Assembly (NCBI GenBank): GCA_029582165.1
Contig: CM055870.1
Coordinates: 44,162,513-44,226,512 of the forward strand
Direction: 5' to 3'
Source of the DNA: Portulaca oleracea
Lineage: Eukaryota > Streptophyta > Magnoliopsida > Caryophyllales > Portulacaceae
Length of the DNA: 64,000 nt
Part shown: piece by piece, positions 10,827 to 22,122 of the stretch
Layout of the letters: every line of letters starts with the position of its first letter
Numbering within the stretch: position 1 is the stretch's first letter
Made by a program: the position numbers and the translations under genes
Notes under the pieces: generated by a model
Databases searched by the model: none
Seen by the model: the letters and a program-made list of their open reading frames with translations, nothing else
Told to the model about the DNA's origin: nothing

Positions 10827-13800
10827 ATGGATTCTGTTTCACTTTCTAGACTCACTACTGTATTATTACTAGTTCTTCTAACTCAGGTACTTGTATCTTC
10901 ATGCAAAGCTGAAGGAGTGGATCAAAAGTGTCCAGCATGGTTCGACTGCAGCCCTTTCGGTAGACTCAGTTACCCTTTCACCACAACTGTCAGACCCGAC
11001 TGCGGTGTCTACGCCATCAACTGCACAGACACCACCCCAACCATGGGGTTAACTCGCTACAACCTCTGGTTCGACGTCCTTCATTCGTCTTCCAACAACA
11101 ACTCTTTCCTTCTGGGGGACCCTTTCCTGTTGCACTCGGTCAGCTGCGACTGCGACGTGTTTGACGATGATCCACGACGCCCCCTGGTTCGCCGCCTGCT
11201 GGAGGAGTACTGCCCCGGTTCGCTGTCGGTTAAGGTCATGTTGAATCAAACGCTGTGGAAGTGTCCCAAGAGGTTGATGACGACGAAGAATATGAATATA
11301 AGTAACAGCAATAACGAATCGTTTCGGTTGATTCACGATTGTGATAAGTATGACATGTATCAGAGTCACCTTCTGAATGAAACCACCTACCCGAATTGCA
11401 CAGCGGTTCAGTATCCTAGATTCCTGGTGGTGGAGTTGTCTGACAAGTGTTTGAAGTGTGTTACTCAAGGCGGACGCTGTCAGGATCGCAACAATGGCCA
11501 ATTTCACTGCATCAAAACACAAGGTAGTATCATAATTCGTTGATTGTGATTATAAGGTTGTTAAAATCGGGATTATAACTTCAATCCATGGGGTAGTTGT
11601 GATCAAAATTAACCTACGTACATAGGATCGTGAATCAGAATATAGACAGTAGAATTGCATCGAGGATTTTGGATAATAAAATCGTAGGATCGTAGATTAG
11701 GATCGAAATTTTAATAACTATGATTGTGAATAGTCGAAACTGACTTTTTATACATTAAGAATCAGTTCTTTTCTGTGGTGGATAAAGTGTGGTGATGGTA
11801 TGGTATGGGAAAAATGTGGGTATATAGTGTGATATGATGTGGTATGGTATTGTAAGTTATAGTAAAATTTGTGATAAGAATGATTTCTGATTAATGTGGT
11901 AAGTTGTGGTCGGTGCGGTATCATACCATACAAAAGAACAAAGATACCATACAGAACAACAAGGCCTAATGATCATCTAAATTTTTGGCCTATTTTTCAT
12001 AACGAAATTGTTTGTTTACCTATTCAAATTGCAAAGCTTTTTCTCTATGTCTACACTCTACAGATATAGTTTCATTAAGTTGAAAGATCAAATAAAAAAG
12101 GATATAATTGCACTTTTACAAGGAAAAATGAACGTCTTGTTCCACAAGGAACTTATTTGGTCAATTTATGCTTAAGTTATATATCAAGCTCCCTGATTTT
12201 TCATGAGGGAAACTTGTCCAACAATACTTGTTCATTTCCCATGTTCTAAGTGAGTAGATAGTTGACGGTGGAATTAACAACTTATTTTGATTTGGTTGGT
12301 CTAAGAAGACATTCTTTACTTGAAAATTCAAGTAAAAAAATGAAGATTAAAATAACTTCTAGAGTGGGGTTGGGTTAGTTTGACGATAATGTGAAGGGAA
12401 TTACTAATTATTGATTGCTAAAACTTTTTGCAGGTAGAAAGAAACTGACACTTGTTGGATTAGGTAACCTCTTTTTTCTTTTTTTTAGTTAAGATTACTT
12501 CTCAACCTTCCTATTAAATTCATGGTAAAATGTAATTGGATAAAAATGTTAAAATTTGATAATTTTTTTAGAAGTTTTAGTAATTTTTGTCAAATTTAAT
12601 ACTATTATATCAAAATTATTTTTTTTGTTTTTTAACTTTGGTAAGTTTTGATAAATTTAGGCAGTGTTCTTTTATGCGGTATTTTGCGGAATGGTATGGT
12701 GAGGTGTGGTGGAATTGTAGTGGGGTGTGGTGGAATTGTGGTAAGTTATTGGTATGTGAGGTAGGTGAGGAGAGAGAATGTAAAAAGTAGAACAGAAAAG
12801 TGAGCAGAGAGAAAAGTAATGAGTTGTGGTAAAATATGGTGGATTGTGGCAAATTGCGATAGGCTATGGCACCGCAGTTTGTCAACTGCAGAAAAGAACA
12901 GGGCCTTACATAAAAAAAAAAAAACTATTCAATCTAATTTAGTCATGAATTTGACTTACCTTTGGTAGGAATTGAGGTAAAGTATATATGAAGTGGGATT
13001 GTTGTTATGCATGCAGGCATTTTGGGGGGAATTCTTGGGTTTGTAATCCTGGTACTGATCTTGAAGAAAGTAAGGAAGATAAAAGTAAAACTAAGAAGAG
13101 GAAGATTTGGTTCAAGAAGCATGTCTGGTGATACAGCAGGACGAAACAGCAAGATGTACTTCAGCTTACCAATATTCTCGTACGAGGAACTTGAAGAAGC
13201 CACTAATCACTTTGACTCTTCCATGGAACTTGGAGATGGCGGCTTTGGAACTGTTTATTATGGTAAACTTCACTTCTCCAACTCTTTGCAATTTGATCAA
13301 ATTAAATTTGGGTCATCTTCTTCCTTTTTTTAATGCACCATATTTCTGAATTTACAGTGCGACGTATATTTACGACTTTTTGCAAAATTTTATTTTATCA
13401 CACCTTTTTTCACTAGGGGAACGCTTATTAAAGAGTTAATGAAAACGAGTGAGGAGAATAATGCGTTACTCTTAATAAATATGTCATGGATAGAAAAGTG
13501 TAGTTTCTAACTCGTTAAGTTAAAGATTATTATTAGCTTATAGATAAATAGATTCTAGAGTTTGTTAATTAATTAGTGTTTGCATTAATTCATGCTTGTG
13601 AGGCTTGGGTTGTTGGGTGTTTAGTAGGCGCACTAATTAGTTCAATTATTTTATTATTGTTTTTAAATTGTCTTAAGGTAGTTGGATAGATATTGTTTTA
13701 AATGTTATCCAATTCTGTGTTTGTCATTTCTACTTGGATAGAGGTTGCCCAAGAGGATTGATTATATAAAAGGTCGATCAAGAATCTTTGTTGTATTCTA

Positions 13801-15553
13801 GAAACATGATTTTACCTTCGAAAAAAGTTTTATTTTAAAGATAGTGATCTAATCATGTCACAATGCCATATTCAGTCTCAAATTTTCTGGCAATGACAAT
13901 GGTCTAGGTTGGATATAACTCTCCCAACTTATCTTAAGTTATCCAAACATATCCAAACCTACACAATTTTCTAAAAAAGAATCACTCTAAAAACACAACT
14001 CCAAAAAAAACATCTTAACTTATCCCAACTTATCCAAACTTATCCATCCAAACCTAAAAATAATCTAACCAAAGAACAGGACCTAAGCATCAAAGGATTG
14101 ATTGTAAAACTAAAACATTAAAGTCAAAGAAACATTATGCTTTCACCAATTTAGTAATTTTGTTTCTAAAGAAAGTAACGCATTGTTTGATTGTGTGTAA
14201 TGTAACAGGGTTGTAATGTTATATACGATGAAATGTAATCAACTATGAAATGTAAAGCAAAAGTGATTGAATTACTATATTTGCTTACTTAAAATAGAAA
14301 ATAAGTATGTAACCATAAATGTAACAAAATTAATCATATGTATTTTGGTGTGTGTGAGAGAGATTTAAATAGTAAAGTATTTTTTGGTATTGTAATCAAA
14401 ATAATATAGGTGAGAGACTGTTATCATAATTAAATTACTCATGGTTAATTTTGATAACAATGCCTCAAAATGCTACGGAACATTGTAATACAAATAATAA
14501 TGTTATTTCCATTGCGTTACATAAGCAGACTGAGACTGTAATTATTTTCATGCAGGGAAGCTAAAGGACGGGAGGGAAGTAGCAGTAAAACGTTTCTACG
14601 AGCGAAACTACCGTCGTCTAGAACAATTCATGAACGAGATCGAAATCCTAAACTGTCTCCGCCACCAGAACCTCGTCTCCCTCTACGGCTGCACTTCCCG
14701 CCAAAGCACCAAAGGCCTCCTCCTCGTCTACGAGTACCTCCCCAACGGCACTGTCGCCGACCACCTCCACGGCGACCGCTCCAAGTGCGGGACTCTCACG
14801 TGGGCCGTCCGCTTACGCATCGCAGTCGAGACAGCCCGGGCGCTGTCCTACCTCCACGCGTCCGACATTATCCACCGCGACGTCAAGACCAACAACATCC
14901 TCCTCGACAACAACTTCGGCGTCAAGGTCGCCGACTTCGGCCTGTCGAGGCTCTTCCCGACCGACGTCACGCACGTGTCGACTGTCCCACAGGGCACGCC
15001 GGGGTACCTGGACCCGGAGTACCACCAGTGCTACCAGCTGACCGGCAAGAGCGATGTCTACAGCTTCGGAGTTGTCCTTTTAGAGATCATTTCGTCGTTG
15101 CCTGCGGTTGATGTTGGTAGGAATGAGGATGAGATTAACTTGTCTTCTTATGCGATGAAGAGAATACAGTCCGGTGCGATTGGGGAGTTGGTTGATCCGA
15201 GGTTGGGATTTGAGTCCGATTCTGAGGTTAGACGGATGACTACTTTGGTTGCGGAAATTTTGTTTCGATGTTTGCAACATAGGAAGGAGTTTAGACCCAC
15301 CATGGATGAGGTTCTGCAGGACTTGATCAACATAGAAAGTGCCGACATTAATGGAGTAATGGTAATCCAAGGACCAAAAGAAGAAGAACAAGATGAGGAG
15401 AAGAATTACAGCGGTGAAAAATCGAAAATTACACAAACAGAAGCGGATTATTCTAGCCTTTTGAAGGGCGTATCTGAAAACCCACCTTCACCAAAGTCAG
15501 TCATCCATAAATGGAGCAGTATCAAGTCCATCACCCCCGCACCCAGCTTATGA
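10827..15553 (+). CDS. LRK10-like receptor-like serine/threonine kinase
   Basis: Four exons: 10827-11523, 12434-12463, 13017-13262 and 14556-15553. All introns are GT-AG with matching phases, giving 656 aa. I start at ATG 10827, followed by a signal peptide (SRLTTVLLLVLLTQVLVSS). Exon 1 is the Cys-rich ectodomain: GUB_WAK_bind at the N-terminus (CPAWFDCSPFGRLSYPF), then a WAK_assoc-like part ending CLKCVTQGGRC. Exon 3 encodes one membrane helix (ILGGILGFVILVLIL), a basic stop-transfer segment and the P-loop LGDGGFGTVYYG. Exon 4 supplies VAVK, HRDVKTNN, DFGLSRL, GTPGYLDPEY and DVYSFG, so catalytic residues are present. The family sits in the plasma membrane; cell-wall/defence or ABA signalling is known for relatives, but the ligand here is unknown. 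The first ~450 bp of exon 4 is far more GC-rich than the rest. MITEs fill the introns. Confidence 0.9.
11759..11966. repeat. Tourist-like MITE in kinase intron 1
   Basis: GAATCAGTTCTTTTCTGTGG ... CAGAACAACAAGGCC, flanked by TAA. The interior is made of 'tgtggtatggtat' repeats. It does not touch the splice sites. Confidence 0.65.
12660..12905. repeat. Tourist-like MITE in kinase intron 2
   Basis: GGCAGTGTTCTTTTATGCGG ... CTGCAGAAAAGAACAGGGCC, flanked by TTA. Same family as 9452-9657 and 15998-16398. Confidence 0.75.
13900..14084. repeat. Tourist-like MITE in kinase intron 3, left end decayed
   Basis: The right end AAAGAACAGGACC is followed by TAA. The interior 'aacttatccaaacctatcc' matches the copy at 2722-2907. 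The left end is too diverged to place exactly. Intron 3 (13263-14555) is otherwise AT-rich with nothing recognised. Confidence 0.55.
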
Positions 15554-15787
15554 TATGAATATTTATGTTGCTGCATACAGTTTAATGTGTAACATTATTT
15601 GTTTGAGTTTTTTTTTTTTTTTTTTTACTCTATTATAGAGTTTTTTTTTATGTGAAAGGATTTAAGAGAGAAATTAGGAGCATTTTAATTATATTTATAT
15701 CTGGCATTGGGGCCCCACATCGTTGTAGGGTGACTCATTAGACAGCCGGCAGGGTTGTTGATCGCCCCTGATTCCCTGAATTATTAG
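15554..15787. other. Kinase gene 3' flank
   Basis: Probable 3' UTR and downstream sequence with long T runs (about 15608-15625). No clear poly(A) signal chosen. Confidence 0.4.
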
Positions 15788-15995
15788 CTCCTTCCTCCAT
15801 CCTAAAATATTTATTAATTTGACTAATTTTTTATTATTAATATTTATATTTATAAATTATCATATAAAATTATCATCACTAAAAGATACCTTATTAAAAA
15901 TTACAATTATATTAATTTTATATCATAACTCATTATAATTTATGAATAATGAACGATGAAATTTAGTTAAATTAACCAATTATGTACTCTATGTT
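15788..15995. repeat. Stowaway-like MITE fragment
   Basis: Starts CTCCTTCCTCCATCCTAAAATATTTATTAATTTGAC, close to the intact copy at 46380-46595, but lacks a recognisable right TIR before the next MITE begins. Confidence 0.5.
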
Positions 15996-15997
15996 AA

Positions 15998-16398
15998 GAC
16001 CCTGTTCTTTTAGGCAGTTGTCAATTTGCGGTGTCACAGTCCACCACATTTTGCTGCAACCCACCACAACATATATATCATTCCACCACAAATCACCATA
16101 AGTTAACACAAATTACTTTTTCAAATTTATTATATATCTTTAATATAAATTTTCAATCAATACTTTTTCAACTCAATTTTTCCAATACAATACTTTTTCA
16201 ACCATTTTTTAATCATCAAAAAACAATACAATATTTCAACTCACTTTTTCCAATTACTTTTTCACAATTACCAATACAATATATATATATATATACAAAA
16301 AACCCACCACAACTTCCCAACAACCCACCACAATTTCACCATACCCGCCACAATTTCACCACTCCGTACCGCGCCATACCGCATAAAAGAACAGGACC
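15998..16398. repeat. Long Tourist-like MITE, TSD TAA
   Basis: GACCCTGTTCTTTTAGGCAG ... CATAAAAGAACAGGACC, flanked by TAA. The interior has many 'ccaccaca' repeats. About 400 bp, nearly twice its relatives, so it probably has an internal insertion (the AT-rich 16100-16300 part). Confidence 0.7.
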
Positions 16399-16401
16399 TA
16401 A

Positions 16402-17056
16402 AAGCCGCAGTTACTTTTTTATTGTTTTGCTGTCTGCTCTGCTTGCTTGTGTCTTACACACGAATTTACTATTTCACCCTTGGATATAGTAAATAATTAG
16501 CAACTTATCTTTAGTTTGTTTTCATACACGAATTGACTCTTTTACCCTCGAGTACAATAACTAGGTAATATAGGTTGACTATATATTTGGTTAGGGTAAA
16601 CACGGGTTAGGTATATTTTGATTTCGGGTAAATTTCACTCCAAAAACATGATTCGGGTGTATTTTAAATTCATCTAAATACAGGTCAGATGTTCTTTTAT
16701 AGTAAATTTTTTTAGGCTAAATATGGGTCAGGTGTATTTTAATTTTAGGTAAATTCCACCTAAAAATATGACCAGGGTTTATTTCGAGTTTAGGTGAATA
16801 CAATCGGATATATTTCAAATTTAAGTAAGTAAGAGATAAGTGATTCATTGTCCCTTGCAAAACAATAACCAGCCTTCGAATTAAACAGACATTTGACAAT
16901 TTTATAATAGATGTTCCATTGTTTCAAGTCATTATAAATTTATATCATGTTTACTTTTACTCTATAATATAATGACCAACATAAGTAAACTTCGAGATGT
17001 ATTTGTGAATATTTTTTTTTTCCTTAGTGAACCAAGAGGTACAAGATTATAAATTA
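16402..17056. other. Non-coding; Helitron-like and GGGT-rich remnants
   Basis: 16420-16560 resembles the 'gctgtctgctctgcttgcttgtg ... gaatttactattt.accct' segments near 3030 and 8900. 16580-16810 has degenerate 'gggtaaatacgggttaggtgtatttt' repeats like those at 9.0-9.9 kb. No gene. Confidence 0.45.
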
Positions 17057-17288
17057 CTTCCTCCGACTTAAATAATTAATCTCTTTTTTTATGGTCTTCG
17101 AGGCAGGACTTTGACCATTAATTTTTTTACGTTTTAACTTAACAAAACTTGTAATATTACATTTGAGTAAAAACATTTTCATTACAAATCTAATAATAAT
17201 AACCATGTACAATAACTCAATAATAAAATTTGAAAAATTAATGATCAATATTTTAAAATTTTGACCAATTTATTTGGGACAGAGAGAA
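17057..17288. repeat. Stowaway-like MITE, diverged
   Basis: CTTCCTCCGACTTAAATAATTAATC ... CAATTTATTTGGGACAGAGAGAA between TA dinucleotides. Confidence 0.55.
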
Positions 17289-17734
17289 TATCAACAATAG
17301 CCCCGTCCATCGTCCATTGGACGGGCCTTTTCACTACTATTTTAGAATGATGGTAGTACCTTTTTGTTTATTTTATTTTTGTTTTCCTATTTCATCCTTT
17401 CAATTATTTTCTGAATATCAAGTAATTTCAATTTAAGAATAATTAGAATAGATAATACCTAATTCAAATCCAAATTTAGGCCAGGTAAGTCACAAGAGAA
17501 ACCGTCCTAGTTTAAAGCAAAAAAGTCCTAGTTCCTACCATTGGGTGGGGAGGCTCATTTAAGCATCAATCAGTCCATCCTTTTTTAATATCAAATAAAC
17601 TATAATTGGATGATGACTCATTTCCACATCGTTATTTTCCATATAAACATAATATATCTTGCCACTTCCTTTTTTTGGTCTCATATCGTAAGGTATAATA
17701 ACTTTTTTTATATATATAAAAATCATGTCATAAA
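17289..17734. other. Intergenic, no gene seen
   Basis: AT-rich unique-looking sequence. No ORF with recognisable content. Confidence 0.4.
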
Positions 17735-18903
17735 TAAAAAAATTAAAAAAACTTTTCGAGAATGCTCAGCAAGAAGAGCTAGATATTGTAATAGATTACA
17801 CTACATCGCAAAGGTCAAAGAAGTCTCCGGACACAAGCACAACAACTTTGTACTGATATAATCACGGGCATTGCTTCTTTGCAAGTAGGGGTGAGCAATG
17901 GGTCGAGGCCCCATAGCGACAAGAGGCTAGGGTTAGGGCCAAAAAATAAGGGTTGTCAAAGGGTTGGGTTATTAACAAGCCGGCCTGCTTCACAATGTTA
18001 AAGGGTCGGTAAATCGAGCGAACCAGGTTGGCCGATCATAACTCAAAATAAATAGTTTTTGCTATTACTTTAAATATTAACTTTAGTTAAATATATTACT
18101 AATACTCCACATTAAATAATAATCAACATAATTACTTTTTTTGTACAAATACACTTAATTTTAACTTTAAGGTCAATTGAACCGACCCTTATTTTTATTA
18201 TAAAGCCTTAACCCAGCCAATTACAACAAAGGGTCGATCTTGACCCGACCCTGACCCGTCCTCGCCAAGCCCATTGCCCACCCCTACTTGCAAGAGAACA
18301 AAGAAGTGGAAGGTCAGCGTCCGCAAGTAATGATACTAAATTTTGTAACTTGTAAAAAGGTCATCTAGAAATGCAATGTCCTACATGGCTTTAATATTTT
18401 CACATCACACAGCCTAAAATGAGAAATCCTCATGGCTCTTCCAACTCTAATCAATCTCCCCATTTTTTACCAAAACTAATCATCTATTATTTAATGTTCT
18501 GGTTTTGAATATCTTTCTCATTCTTACATATCTTCTCTAGTGTCTATTACTCACACCCCTCAACCAAGCACTTAAAAGAAACAAATGGTTCCTGAATTAC
18601 TACAAAACTCTCATCTGGTAAACCAGCTCTTGCATAAAAATGAGTTTATAAAATCAAATTTAGACTTGATGGAACAGTTCAAAGATATAAAGCTAGACTA
18701 GTAAGCAGGGGATTTGAACATGTTAAAGGTACATTATATAGACACATTTTCCCTTGTCGCTAAATTAGGCATTGTAAGAGTTTTTATTGCAATGGCTACC
18801 ACTAAAAAATAGGATTTACACCAAACAAATATAGACAATGCTTGTTTACATGGTTTTATTAAAGAGGAAATTCACATGTAACCACCACAAAGGTATACTG
18901 GCC
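17735..18903 (+). pseudogene. Ancient Copia polyprotein, part 1 (linker and start of RT)
   Basis: Plus-strand translation of 18640-18903 gives, with stops and frameshifts, the start of a Copia reverse transcriptase: KPALA-KW.YKIKF..DGTVQRYKARLVSRGFEHVKG, then a decayed stretch reading QTNIDNACLHGFIKEEIHM and PPQRYTG. The text then stops abruptly, and the expected next motif (CKLxxSLYG) appears at about 33290. Upstream of 18640 I see only weak linker-like sequence, so the left boundary is a guess. Non-functional. Confidence 0.6.
17886..18286. mobile_element. hAT-type non-autonomous element
   Basis: TIRs TAGGGGTGAGCAATGGG and CCCATTGCCCACCCCTA. The flanks are tttgcaag and cttgcaag (7 of 8 match), the 8-bp target duplication expected for hAT. 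The interior contains 'gggtcgg'/'ccgaccc' subterminal repeats. No transposase. Confidence 0.8.
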
Positions 18904-19682
18904 ATGTTCGGCAATAGTATTTTTACTGGCCTTTAGTGTTTTGACTAATTGTCAACTCTATATATTATTCTAATTTTTATTGTTCGGTTAGTTAACTTTT
19001 GGAAGTAACTTATAGATTTTTCGCTAATTTTTTCCGGACGTTACCTACACTAACGTCTAATCCAACTAGTGCTAGCAAAATTTCGTCCGACCCGGATTAT
19101 CCAAATTGTCCGATCCGGATTATCTGAATTGTCCGACCCGGAAAAAACTGGGCCTAAACATAGATTTTTCGTCCGAATTTGATATTGACCGAATATTCAG
19201 ACATAAAATTTCTCTTTTTTCTATTGTCCGAACCCGATTTTTGCATCGTCCGAATTATTCGATTCGGTTCGACCCGAAATAAAACCGGATCCGAACATGA
19301 ATTTCTCGTCCGAATTTTGACATTGTCCGAATTTTTCCGACACGAATTTACCCAGACCCGAATTTTTGCCAACACTAAATCCAACATATTAGCGTTGTAC
19401 ATTCCCATGGCCAAAATACCCTTTTTCAATTGCATTGGGTAAAGGACAAAAACTCTTTAGCTACTTTAATTATGATGAGATCATGAATACATTAAAAAAA
19501 AAAAAAAAAACTATGATATCACCAAGTGTGTGATTTTATTTTATTTTTCAATTTAGTGAGTAAAGATTATATATATTTATTTATATCTTTAATTTATTTC
19601 AAGTTCATTTAAGTCTTTTTTATTTTAAAATAAAATTGTAATTTTTTAACAACGTAAATTATTATGTAGTGTCGAGCTAATC
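18904..19682. other. Start of the sequence inserted in the old Copia; no gene
   Basis: Holds a stretch (19078-19380) of degenerate 'ttgtccgacccggattatccgaa' repeats in both orientations and AT-rich filler with a poly(A) run near 19495. The element bringing it in is not identified. Confidence 0.4.
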
Positions 19683-20147
19683 CACTATTAAAAATTTTAA
19701 AAAGTGTGCATTACCGACCGTTTTTTCCAACTGATTTAAAATGATTGGAAAACCAATCATTTTTGCAACTATTTTATCTTTTTATCATTTTCCAACTAGC
19801 TTTTTATCCATTGAAAAAGTGCTTGGTATTTTACAAATTACCAACCATTTTTGAAAGCATATTTAACATGGTTGGAAAATTGTTAAAAGGCATGTAGCTC
19901 ACATTATTTTACAACCATTTCACCAAAAGTATTTTAAAAAGTGTCGAGTGAAATGGTTGGAACTCCAACGATAATTTTAGTTGGATAAAATAGTCAGAAA
20001 TTACCATCCATTTTTGTTAAAATAGTTGAAAGTATTTTCCTATTGTTAAAAGAGTGGTTGAAGAATGATTGATAATCGGATTTCCAACCGTTTTTAAATG
20101 AAAAATGATTGGAAAAATGGTTGATATACAGAGAGTTTTTAGTAGTG
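19683..20147. mobile_element. CACTA MITE, TSD ATC
   Basis: Starts CACTATTAAAAATTTT, ends AGAGTTTTTAGTAGTG, flanked by ATC (19680-19682 and 20148-20150). The interior is subterminal 'ccaaccattttt' repeats in both orientations. CACTA ends plus a 3-bp duplication are diagnostic. No coding capacity. Confidence 0.8.
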
Positions 20148-20150
20148 ATC

Positions 20151-20321
20151 TAAGTAACTAGAAATAATATACATCTTCGCTAAACTCCCATATTTTTATT
20201 TATATGACCCAAACAAAATATTTATAGGAATACCTTTGTAGATAGACCCAAGACGGGGTGATTTTAGAGATGCAATAATAATATTAATAACAATAATAAT
20301 ATGATGATGATGATGATGATG

Positions 20322-20366
<45 letters not shown>

Positions 20367-21034
20367 GTAGTAGTAGTAATAGTAGTAGTCGTCTACTACC
20401 TAAACGGCTATATGCTATGTAAACCATTATACGCTATCAAAACTACTAATTTTGCCGAACAAGACACAGTGGTGGATCCAAGAAAAGTTTCTATATAGGC
20501 TTCCTTACAAAAGGATCATTACATAATGTGTATAGCACTAGAAAAGTTCAGCTGACTCAAATATCCTAAATTTGTCTGACTCTAATTAAACTTGGTTGGG
20601 TGATCGATGTTTTGTCAGAATATTAAATTTTGTCTATTCGATCATGTCAAATTGCAAAATCAGATCGGGTTTGGGTTTCAGGTGACAATTCTTGCTCGAA
20701 TATTGTGTCAAATTTAGGTTCAAACAAAGCCGATCATATTCGACAATGTTCGAACTACAACCCAAATTTGAAATTCAGACAAATATTGGAATTATGTCGT
20801 CTAAATTTAGTGTAAGTTTGGATTTGGACATATTCGGACTCATTCAGGTTTGGACATAATTAGACAATTCGGGTTCGAGTTCAGATCACAAAATGTCCGA
20901 ATTTGAATTTGGACAGGGTCTGGATTTGAGAATTTTATATATTTGAATGTTCAAATTGTCCTAACCCAAATTTTTTCCACCATTAATAATGGGGACCCAA
21001 AACACACTTGTTTATTCATTTTCGGAATCTACTA
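20151..21034. other. Non-coding; (ATG/ATA/TAG)n microsatellite and GGGTCGG-like repeats
   Basis: 20298-20395 is a compound trinucleotide microsatellite (ATG, ATA, TAG). 20630-20960 has 'tcgggtttgggttcag' / 'attcggactcattcagg' degenerate repeats. No gene. Confidence 0.6.
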
Positions 21035-22075
21035 TAAGGGTTCGTTTGAACCTAGAAAAAAAGCATAAAAAAATAAATTTGGAAAATAAGAATTTTTCCT
21101 TTATTTGGATTGAAGAAAAACGAATGGAAAAAACATAGTTGGAAAACTACATGGAAAATTTGGGGAACAAAAAACAAAAGAAAAATTTCCCTTAAACAAT
21201 GAGAGGAAGGTTGAGAGAAAAATTTTGCATCTAACTACAACATAAAGGGCCTATGCCAACAGTCGAAAACTGTTGCCTTAGGCCAAAGGCAACGGTATTT
21301 TGGCCTAAGCCAACAGGTATGGGCCGTTGCAGATACTTTCGTTGCCTTTTCCAAAGGCAACGGTATTTTGGCCTAAGGCAACGGTTCCTGCAAGAGGGCT
21401 CAATGAATGCCTAAGGTAACGGTCCATCTAAGGCAACAGTCCAGTGTTGTTGCGTTAACAGAAAAGGCAACAGTCTAGTGTTGTTGCAGTAGTAGCAAAG
21501 GCAACAGGCCAGTGTTGTTGCATTCGTAGCAAAGGCAACAATCCAGTGTCATTGCATTAGTAGCAAAGCCAACAATCCAAGGCTGTTGTATTGAAGACAA
21601 CAAAGGCAACGGTCCAATAGTGTTGTATATTAAAGCGACAAAGGCAACAGTGAAGTATCGTGGCAGTATAAACCAACATAGGCAACAGTATTAAAAAGAA
21701 ATGGACTATTGCTTTATCCAACTAAAAGCAACGGTACATTAGATGTTGTATTTCATAGCAACAATCTACTATTGTTGCATATGCTTATTTCCAGTACCTA
21801 TTCAATATTTATAATTGATTACCTGTAATGATATGTAATACGAAATAATATACATATGACAACAAACGTCCAAATGCTATTAATATTATTGCTGGATCTC
21901 ATTACAAGAGTCAGAATATGAAATAAGTCATCCATATAAGACACAAAAGATAGTAATAAGAAGTATCAAGTCCAAAATAGTATATCTAATAAGAAAAGTT
22001 TTCATCTTTGAAGATCATCCTAATATTATGACACAATCCAATATAAATAAATAACGACCTAGACAGTTCATCATA

Positions 22076-22122
22076 TTAGCTCTCCATCTTCACCTTCATC
22101 TTCACCATCACCTTCATCTTCT
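22076..22122 (-). pseudogene. Possible acidic C-terminal exon in CACTA element
   Basis: On the minus strand, an AG acceptor (ttttccccag) is followed by an open stretch coding EEDEGDGEDEGEDGELI and a stop. Such acidic tails occur in many proteins. I could not link it to upstream exons. Weak. Confidence 0.25.

Noticed and set aside
11049..11522. 157-codon antisense ORF over kinase exon 1
   Set aside because: Shadow of the real exon.
14785..15111. Alternative frame ORF in the GC-rich kinase exon
   Set aside because: Arg/Pro-rich shadow caused by high GC in the real frame.
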